64,000 bases of DNA from Stagonosporopsis chrysanthemi. Taxonomy: Eukaryota > Ascomycota > Dothideomycetes > Pleosporales > Didymellaceae. Shown one piece after another: positions 56,913 through 64,000 of the stretch. A model generated the notes under the pieces. That model worked only from the letters and a program-made list of their open reading frames with translations. It was not told the DNA's origin and made no database searches. Position numbers and translations under genes: made by a program. The stretch lies in NCBI GenBank assembly GCA_022560025.1, contig JAFISE010000011.1, positions 187,680 to 251,679 on the forward strand, in the 5' to 3' direction. Position 1 is the stretch's first letter, and each line of letters begins with the position of its first letter.

Positions 56913-58958
56913 ATGGACCCGCCTTCTCTCCCGCCCTCGCCCTCCAAGCAGCCAATGTCGCCCAGCGCGCCAGCTTCTCCAGAGCGGCGTGCTAGAGCAA
57001 GAACTCCGTTCGGCGATTCAGTGCTTTTGTCGCCCACAGCTACACGATCTGACTCACGTTCGGGATCGCCGCTCCGAGACGGCTCTCCTTTACGATCGCA
57101 CCGACGGACCGACTCTGACGTCTCAGTTCACGGATTGGCTGCCATATTCGAGACTCTTGAGGTTAAGGACCCCAGAGAGGCCCGCGACAGGTATATCTCA
57201 CTGCTGGTTAAAGAAAAGGCCAAGTTCGACAAAATCGAGCGGGAGTACAGCATGTCTGCGAGTCGGAAAGAAGTGCGCATCGAGGAGCTGAAGAACGAAT
57301 TGAAGATAACAAAAGAAGAGCTGGAGCTGGCAGTATCAAGAGACGCATTCGAGCGAGAGCGGAAGGCGCACAAGGCGAACGTTGCGAGGTGGGAGAAAGT
57401 CTTCAAGGAGCGTGAGGAAGCTTGGAAAGTGTCGAATGCGAAGCTGGTGCGTTAGGAACAAGTCATCTGATTCCGCCTTACTAACAGTTGGTAGAGCGAA
57501 CTCGATTACAACAACAAGCACCTCGAGGCTAAGAACCGCGAATACAAGAAGCGATACGTAGAGAAGGACAAGGAGCTGCTGAAGAAGTCAGGACAGGTGC
57601 CAACGCTGCAAGCCAAGATTCAGGGCTTAGAGCGCAACATCAAGCGTGCCGAGTCTGATGTCAGGTTCAAGACAGAAGAGGCAGCGAAGTACCAGAGTCA
57701 GCTGTACAATGTGGAGATCGAGCTCGAGGGTGTCACGGCGCGTCTTGGAGAGGAGATTCAGACGTTGAAGGACCGTCTCAAACTTGTTGAGGGCGAGCGT
57801 GACGCGCTCAAGACAAGCCTACAGGAAGAGGAGGTCTTACGCATCGCAGCTGAGGGTCAGCTCGCGCTCCCTGCGGCCACCAACGACGAGGAAGATGAGT
57901 TCAGATCGCCGGCCCACTCTCCACGAAAGCCCAGCAACATCCAGCGTGACGATGAAGACAAGGAAAACCAGTCGCCGAGGAAGTCTGCAGTTGACCTTCG
58001 CTTCCTGCAGCAGGAATTGGCAGCTGAGAGGCGCTACCGTTCTCGTGCCGAAGATCAGATCGAGTTCATGAAGATGGAGTGCCAGTTCCAGTGCTGCTCT
58101 TGCCGCATTGCTGAGAACAAGAGTAAGGTCTACGTCCACGACAACAGCTTTGCAGCGCAGATGGAGGCCATCAAAGCCTCTGTGCCTGCGTTCACCCCCC
58201 CAGCGAGCGACAACGGCGATGACATGATGGACACCGTCAGGGATGAGCCAGTCGACGCTGGACGACCATTCACACCGCCGCCAGAAGAGCAAAGTTCCGA
58301 GACAACCGTTGTGGTGAACCACCAAGAAGAGGTGCCGGAAGCAGTTGTCGCCTTCTCCCCAACCACTGGCACATTCAAGTCTATTCCTTCTCCGCTAAAG
58401 GCCCTGCCAAAACGATCGCTTTCTCGCCAGTCTGTTAGAGCATCGAGTCAGTCGATCACACGCTACTCCGATGCTCGTAGCGAGTTTGCCCCACTGGAAG
58501 CCGCATTTGAGTACCAGCCCGAGCCAGTGACGTCTCAAAACGAAGTCGATGAAGAGAGAAAAAACGCAGACATTGCCATTCATGAGGATGAGAGCGACGA
58601 AGAGATGGAGGCTCCAATGCCGACTACGGCAGGACCTGGCACACCATACATCACTAAGACTACCACAACTACAATCCCTATCGCATTCTCGCCAGCAACG
58701 CCGGCACCGCGACCTGGCAAGCAGCTGATGAGCCCGTTCACCGTCGGTCATGGCGCGGCTAACGGACGCACCCCTGTCCTCGGTGAGTTGCAACTGAACA
58801 ACGTGCCCTTCGACCGTGAAGCCGCACTGCAGGCCATTCGCGAGCGACGGGGTAGAGCGCGAAGCATGGCCGAGGGTACCGGTACGCCTATGAAGCAGAT
58901 GCTGGATAAGGAGAGGCGAGATATCAGTGCACCAGTTTCTAGAATTGGCCTGAGATGA
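56913..58958 (+). CDS. SnaD-like spindle pole body-associated coiled-coil protein
   Basis: Two exons, 56913-57446 and 57495-58958, giving 665 residues. The intron (57447-57494) has a GTGCGT donor, an ACTAAC branch and a GTAG acceptor, and keeps SNAKLSELDYNNKHLE in frame. The N terminus is Ser/Pro-rich with many SP sites that could be CDK targets (SPSKQPMSPSAPASPERR). Residues about 75-270 are a continuous coiled coil. A second helical block ends in FMKMECQFQCCSCRIAE, a Cys-rich signature I associate with Aspergillus nidulans SnaD and its relatives. The C-terminal half is disordered, with GTPMKQML and RRDISAPVSRIGLR at the end. A role at the spindle pole body is inference from that resemblance. 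Confidence 0.78.
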
Positions 58959-59457
58959 AGAAAAACTGCGTGTGTAATGGGTCGGGGGTGCACGATCACG
59001 TTCTGGATGATGACCTTTTTTTAATTAGCTTTACGGCTTGCTGAGCGGCATCGCATGGCGTTCTGGTTTGCCACTCTGCCTCAGCGGTCTCAGGCACAGC
59101 GTTGTCGTCTTAGTTTTTGAGGGCTCGGCTGGGTAGATACCATGGTTGGGCTGGCGTTTGCACAGTGTAATCATATCTAAAAATCACTCTGATCGCATCC
59201 AAAATGAAAGAACTGCCCAGGTGATCGATTGTGGTCCACAACACTAGACGGCTGCCCACGATATCATGTCGTGGGTGTTGGTCGCTGGTGTCCATTGCGG
59301 CGCACGGGCCCCCACTCGCTTGATTCGCCAATGAGAATTGCAAGCAGCTCCACCTCGCACCTAGCACCCAGCGACCACAGAATTTCCTCTTTGCTCGACT
59401 TCGACCCGACAAAACTAACCCTCCAGCCTCCGTCCTTCCACATCAGCAACCGCAATC
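58959..59457. promoter_or_regulatory. Intergenic region, RPS5 promoter
   Basis: About 500 bases. Just upstream of the ATG is CTAACCCT (59415-59422), a permuted telomere-repeat-like box of the type found near ribosomal protein genes in some fungi, within a CT-rich leader. Confidence 0.4.
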
Positions 59458-60375
59458 ATGTCTGACAACGGCGAAATCGAGGTCGAGAACCAGGCTGGCT
59501 ACCCCGTCCTTCCCAAGGAGGTCACCGAGGAGATTGGTAGCATCAAGCTGTTCAACAAGGTTTGCAATGGCACATCGGCGGCGCATTGCTGCTCGCAGAA
59601 CATAGGCTGACAGCGCGCAGTGGTCCTACGAGGAGGTCGAGGTCCGCGACATCTCGCTCACGTACGTTTCCTGAACCGCATCCCCCCACCCGTCCGCGCG
59701 CACATCGAATACTGCACTCGCATACGCTGCTTGCATACTGTATACTTTGGCAACCGGGGAATGGGAGATAGCTTTGCTGCGAAGTCCATCGGCTAACTGA
59801 TGCTCCAGCGACTACATCCAGATCCGCTCGCCTGTCTACACATCGCACTCTGCTGGCCGTTATGCCGTCAAGCGATTCAGGAAGGCCCAGTGCCCCATCA
59901 TTGAGCGTCTTACCAACTCGCTCATGATGAACGGTCGCAACAACGGAAAGAAGCTCATGGCTGTCCGCATCGTTGCCCACGCTTTCGAGATCGTACGTCC
60001 ACCCCGCCTGCGAGAGAACGGACTGCGCGGAGGAACATGCGGTACTGACACCAGCAGGTCCACATCATGACCGACCAGAACCCCATCCAGGTCGCCGTCG
60101 ATGCCATCGTCAACTGCGGTCCCCGCGAAGACTCTACCCGTATCGGTTCCGCCGGTACCGTCCGTCGCCAGGCTGTCGATGTCTCGCCCCTCCGCCGCGT
60201 CAACCAGGCTATCGCCCTTTTGACCATCGGTGCCCGTGAGGCCGCTTTCCGCAACGTCAAGACCATTGCCGAGTGCCTCGCTGAGGAGCTGATCAACGCC
60301 GCCAAGGGCTCCTCCAACTCGTACGCCATCAAGAAGAAGGACGAGCTCGAGCGTGTCGCCAAGTCCAACCGATAA
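59458..60375 (+). CDS. RPS5: 40S ribosomal protein S5 (uS7)
   Basis: Four exons: 59458-59559, 59621-59661, 59809-59992 and 60058-60375, giving 214 residues, the expected length. The ATG is followed by MSDNGEIEVENQAGYPVLPK. The exons splice to IKLFNKWSYEEVEVRDISLTDYIQIR and FEIVHIMTDQNPIQVAVDAI. Conserved uS7 segments are YAVKRFRKAQCPIIERLTNS, GRNNGKKLMAVRIV, DSTRIGSAGTVRRQAVDVSP and AIALLTIGAREAAF. The protein binds the 3' major domain of 18S rRNA at the head of the 40S subunit near the mRNA exit. Three introns (61, 147 and 65 bases), two near the 5' end, are typical of fungal ribosomal protein genes. Donors are GTTTGC, GTACGT and GTACGT. Confidence 0.97.
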
Positions 60376-60865
60376 ACGGTTTCATGGGCTGTGGGTGTAC
60401 TTGCGGGTGTCTGGGAGGAGTTTTTAATCCTGGCATGGTTCTATGGTACGGGGGATCTGATGCATTGTCAAAGGTTCTCTAGGCGAATAAACACCTCTTT
60501 CATGGTTGCATGATCAAAATGGACAATTTGATACCACTGATTGGACCTCTTTTGGGTGTTGTGCTGAACGTGAAGGGTGTGCTTGGGACGAGAGACAGGA
60601 CTGAGGTCGTCGCGCTGCATAGTCAGGCTAAAAGTTCCAGCGTCAAGTAGATGAGATGTAATGAGATGATGAATCCAACATGTCTTTTCACACTGCCTTC
60701 TTACTAAAGCAACATCGCATTACTGACATGGCACGGCCCTGGTGTGGCTCTGCACATGTATAAGTGGCACTGTTTTTATTCTTTCTGAATGGTGTCTACA
60801 ATTGTTCCGTATCTCACGAATCTTATGCATGGGTATCTTCGATCTAGACCCAACATCATCATCTC
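60376..60865. other. Convergent intergenic region
   Basis: About 490 bases between the convergent RPS5 and coiled-coil genes. No coding signal seen apart from the RPS5 3' end signal. Confidence 0.5.
60486..60491 (+). terminator. AATAAA polyadenylation-signal-like hexamer after RPS5
   Basis: AATAAA lies 110 bases past the RPS5 stop in a T/A-richer stretch. The position suits a 3' end-processing signal, but fungal signals are degenerate. Confidence 0.35.
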
Positions 60866-61882
60866 TCAGAACCCACCTCTCGCTCTCACAGCCTTCTCCA
60901 GCATCGCTCCAAAATCGTCAAATCCAACCTGTCCCTCATGCTCACTGCCAAACTTCTCAGCCTGGGCATACGCCTGCTGCAATATTTCTCGATCAACCCT
61001 AACCAACCATCCGGGACTTGTGACCAACACCTTCGTCCCCTCACTCCCCAACTGTGTCAACAGCCCGCTAGCCCTCACCAATTTCTCAACCCATACCCGA
61101 TCCTTCCCCTCCTTCCACGCAACATCCACCAAATCTACCGCGCCCCTCTCCTCAAGCCCTTCTCTTACACTCCTAACAACTCTCTCTCTCCTCTGCGCCT
61201 CCTCATCAGCCTCTTTTTCCCTCTCGCGCTTAGCCTCCTCCCTCTCGCGCCTCTCACGCTCCACAATCTCCGCCTCCGCAGCAGCCCTGCGCGCCTTCTC
61301 GGCCGCGAGCGCCGCCTCACGCTCCTCTTTGCCCTCGGCCTCCTGCAAGCGGCGCAGCTCCGCTTCCTGTCTGTGGAACTCGTGGTATGCGCGCCGCTGG
61401 TCTTTGCGAGCAAGGGATTTTGCTTTCTTGGCGCCGACGGCGCGATTTGCGGGCGTGGGGCGCGGGCGCTCGGCGAAGTTGGCGGGGCCCGGTTCGCCTT
61501 CTGCTGGACCGTTGTCGAGAGGTTGCGGTGCTTGGAAGGGGTCGTCGGCGGGGCCAGGTTGGGGAACGGGTGGTTCGGCTTCGTCTTCGATTCGAGGTTG
61601 GAAGGCGACGCGGTTTTGTTCGCGCGGTGGTTCGGCGGGCGCTTCGCGTATGTCGTGGGGTTCTGCATGCTGTGTCTCTTGCACATGCTCGCGGTTTTCA
61701 TCCTGCCCTACGGCGGTTCCTAATTGACGTGTATTGTACCATTCTGCAATTTGTGGCCCATAATATAGTGTGCCGCAAAGGATCGCTGTATGTATGAGGT
61801 CTTGAAATATTGGCGTTCCGGGGTTCGTGAACGGTAGAAGGGAGTTCAGCAGGATAATTGGGAGAGACAGAAGGGCGCCCAT
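60866..61882 (-). CDS. Uncharacterised membrane-anchored coiled-coil protein
   Basis: A single exon of 338 residues from the ATG at 61882. The N terminus is hydrophobic (MGALLSLPIILLNSLLPF) and a second hydrophobic stretch follows (LIHTAILCGTLYYGPQIAEW), so one or two membrane segments are likely. A Pro/Glu-rich linker leads to a highly charged single alpha helix or coiled coil (RRAYHEFHRQEAELRRLQEA onward, through EREKEADEEAQRRERVV). The C-terminal 90 residues look globular: VDVAWKEGKDRVWVEKLVR, TKVLVTSPGWLVRVDREILQ and FDDFGAMLEKAVRARGGF. I have seen this layout as a conserved hypothetical protein of filamentous fungi but know no function. Confidence 0.75.
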   Translation of the reverse strand: MGALLSLPIILLNSLLPFTNPGTPIFQDLIHTAILCGTLYYGPQIAEWYNTRQLGTAVGQDENREHVQETQHAEPHDIREAPAEPPREQNRVAFQPRIEDEAEPPVPQPGPADDPFQAPQPLDNGPAEGEPGPANFAERPRPTPANRAVGAKKAKSLARKDQRRAYHEFHRQEAELRRLQEAEGKEEREAALAAEKARRAAAEAEIVERERREREEAKREREKEADEEAQRRERVVRSVREGLEERGAVDLVDVAWKEGKDRVWVEKLVRASGLLTQLGSEGTKVLVTSPGWLVRVDREILQQAYAQAEKFGSEHEGQVGFDDFGAMLEKAVRARGGF

Positions 61883-63167
61883 TGTGTTGCAGGGCTTCTC
61901 CGCCCTTCTACCTAATCGTTTATTGTTGATGCAGAGAGACCTTCGGGGTTCTTTAGATGAGTGTGATACCCTTTATTTGCAGCCAACTAAGAACTAGGCT
62001 GTGGCCGCGGTGGTTATGAGTTTGAAGCTTTGTTGCATTGTGGAAATGCTATGACGATCTGCGCAGGGCTGAGCTAGCTGTATCTTCTCTAGTGTACTTC
62101 CTCTAGCAGTGACAGTATCGCTCCAGGCCTACCTACTCATGGGTTCCGTAATGATGAAGCATCGTCGTAACGAGTGTTCAGTTCTCAATTCGCATTTCGG
62201 CTGGATAGAGTTGGTCGAGGCATCATCGTTCATCCTCTCAGCTTTTTGGTAGCTTCCTGTTCTCGTTTCAAACACTGGCTCACACACTCTTTTCCTTCAC
62301 TTCCAGCACAGTGTTATACAGCATTTGTGCTGCGCCACAACACGCTGCGCCGTTTCACCAACGTCGAGGGAAGTCATCTTGCGCGACGCAGCTGAATCGC
62401 CAGAACACTTCGTCGACTTGCTTCTCGCCAGCGATTGCCTAAAAGGTGCAAGCTTCTCGCCTACTTGAACCCAGCTATCTGGACGTGATCATCAATCATC
62501 GCTCCCGGCACTCAGGAGGGGCACGAATGTCCGTAAGCAGCTTCTTGTGTTCGAACTCGGACAGGCACTTGTTAACATGTTGGAGGGCCAGGGCGGGCAT
62601 GCGGCGCTGGGAGAAAGTCCGTGTTGGTGTTGGTTTACGCGCGTACGCAGGCTACCCTTGTAACGAGCTTTCGTCATAGACTTTGCAGACAATGATGTGC
62701 TTGCAAATTTATGCCTACAAATTCGACACTACGGCCGTAGATTACCATAGCGCAATGTCATCTGTCTCATCCTACACTCTCGCTAGAGGCCGACAAGGGC
62801 AAGCGACTACGTGTACGCTAGAGTGTGCCGCTTGCCGCCCTGGGCAGTCTTGAGCTGTACCTATGCCTGCGGTCAGGCGCGGAACAGACTCCAAAGCGGT
62901 CTGATTGTTAAACCTCTTGGCAGGGTTGCGGCCGTTGTGTTAGTGTCTTGAGATATATACTTACCTTCATATCCCTATCTCGGAATTCCTCTACGCAATC
63001 CTCTATCAACGCGACTGCTTTTTACATTTCATCACAATCTTCACAATATCTCTTCAGCTATTAAGCCAGCCTCCAATCCAGCCCTACAGCCCAAGCGTTC
63101 TGCTTGAAAGACTAAGTGACGAATAACTCCAGACCTCCTTACATCCTACAATATAGTACCAAACAAA
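61883..63167. other. Divergent intergenic region
   Basis: About 1.3 kb between the divergent coiled-coil and carotenoid oxygenase genes. No coding signal seen. The last 150 bases before the ATG at 63168 are AT- and C-rich, like a fungal leader. Confidence 0.5.
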
Positions 63168-64000
63168 ATGGTAGCCTGGCCAAATGACGCTGGATTTGAC
63201 ACAACCTACGAAGAGCTCGACTCTGTCACGTTGAAAGTCAAGGGACAGATTCCGTACTACGCTAGTGGAGTATTATACCGCACGGGACCGCAAGGGTACA
63301 AGGCAAAGGCTAAGAATGGAAAAGAGTTCGCCGCAAAACACTGGTTTGATGGATTCTCCGCTGTCCATCGTTTCAAAATCGATTTCCCTGATGCACATGG
63401 GGAGCCACAGGTTAGCTACAGATCTCGACGCATTGTGGACGAATATCTTGAGCACGTCCGTGAGACTGGCAAGGGCGAGGGACTCACGTTTGCCTCAAAA
63501 CGAGACCCATGCGAGAGCTTTTTCAAGAAGGTCATGTCAGTCTTCGTGCCGCCAGGACGCAGCAACGACAATGTGGGTGTGACGCTTTCGATCAACATGC
63601 CCGGGGGTGGACAGATCATGGCCTCGGAGAAGTCATCCGTCAATGGCCACACCAACGGCGTTCAGACCCTCTTTGCAAAGAGCGATTACCATATGGTAAA
63701 GAAAATAGACCCAGAAACTCTTGAACCACAAGGGATTGCGCTTCAAGAGTCCTTGCATCCTGATCTCAAAGGACCCATGGCCGCCGCCCACGCCAAATCT
63801 GACCCAAGGACGGGCGACATCTTCAACTTCAACATGGAGTTCGGCAAGCAATCTATATATCGCGTGTTTCAGACATCCGCAGCTTCTGGGAAAACAAAAA
63901 TTCTTGCAACGTTTCATGGTGTACCGACATACATCCACTCGCTCTTCCTGACGGAGAACCACGTTGTTCTTTGCCTCTGGGGTAGCCACTTCACATGGTC
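63168..64000 (+). CDS. Carotenoid oxygenase family protein (partial, runs off the window)
   Basis: The open frame from the ATG at 63168 (MVAWPNDAGFDTTYEELDSV) continues without a stop to the window end, giving 277 residues of an enzyme usually 500-700 long. Family features are GQIPYYASGVLYRTGPQGYK, the HWFDGFSAVHRFKI segment, RSRRIVDEYLEH and two iron-ligand His contexts: AAAHAKSDPRTGDIFNFN and TYIHSLFLTENHVVLC. These enzymes cleave carotenoids, stilbenes or apocarotenoids by O2 at a four-His non-haem iron centre; the remaining two ligands lie beyond the edge. Fungal members include torulene- and beta-carotene-cleaving enzymes; which type this is cannot be told here. No introns are needed in the visible part. 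Confidence 0.92.
   Translation, partial: MVAWPNDAGFDTTYEELDSVTLKVKGQIPYYASGVLYRTGPQGYKAKAKNGKEFAAKHWFDGFSAVHRFKIDFPDAHGEPQVSYRSRRIVDEYLEHVRETGKGEGLTFASKRDPCESFFKKVMSVFVPPGRSNDNVGVTLSINMPGGGQIMASEKSSVNGHTNGVQTLFAKSDYHMVKKIDPETLEPQGIALQESLHPDLKGPMAAAHAKSDPRTGDIFNFNMEFGKQSIYRVFQTSAASGKTKILATFHGVPTYIHSLFLTENHVVLCLWGSHFTW

Noticed and set aside
59662..59808. Possible intron-encoded snoRNA in the 147-base second intron of RPS5
   Set aside because: No C box (RTGATGA) or matching D box at the intron ends; no H/ACA layout apparent.

Overview
This window is nuclear DNA from a filamentous ascomycete (Pezizomycotina; Dothideomycetes is the best guess from gene style, not proven). The evidence is short introns of about 45-165 bases with GT donors, CTAAC/CTGAC-like branch sites and AG acceptors, GC-rich coding sequence with strong C/G third-position bias, single-gene transcription units on both strands, and fungal-specific families (DIP2/CPS1, SnaD, CorA-like, HET-s-associated kinase-like proteins, fungal ferric reductase). 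I see no transposon, rRNA, tRNA or CRISPR array.

Layout. 1-9.8 kb: a large DIP2/CPS1-type double adenylating-domain protein (+) and an uncharacterised multipass membrane protein (-). 9.8-14.3 kb: a long stretch with no supportable gene. 14.3-18.5 kb: a ferric-reductase-like flavohaem membrane enzyme and a ribokinase-like sugar kinase (both +). 18.6-28.3 kb: an accessory-looking block with an N-terminal helical STAND-associated-like domain fused to a protein kinase (-), a free-standing AIR synthetase (-), a tandem kinase/pseudokinase (-), a probable three-exon 62-residue gene missed by simple ORF calling (-), and a divergent CorA-like membrane protein (+). 28.4-40.2 kb: a housekeeping core with a Usa1/HERP-like ubiquitin-like membrane protein (-) divergent from mitochondrial phosphatidylserine decarboxylase (+), then RSE1/SF3B3 (-) divergent from SDA1 (+). 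40.4-46.5 kb: a disordered protein with SUMO-interaction-like motifs, an APH-fold phosphotransferase, a GPI-anchored cupredoxin-like wall protein, a doubtful ORF and the CENP-X/MHF2 histone-fold protein (all -). 46.5-52.6 kb: gene-poor flanks around an MIF-like domain protein (+). 52.6-60.4 kb: a CxxC zinc-motif protein and a MYND-like zinc protein (-), then a SnaD-like spindle pole body protein and ribosomal protein S5 (+). 60.8-64 kb: a membrane-anchored coiled-coil protein (-) and the 5' part of a carotenoid oxygenase (+) running off the window.

Most neighbours belong to unrelated pathways, as is normal for a fungal chromosome. Two divergent housekeeping pairs (Usa1-like/PSD1 and RSE1/SDA1) share short intergenic promoters. 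The most unusual stretch is 18.6-28.3 kb, where two kinase-domain proteins of the kind linked to fungal self/non-self signalling flank a purine-synthesis enzyme that is normally part of a fusion. Exon boundaries were worked out by hand from reading-frame continuity and splice-site consensus, and none is supported by transcript data.
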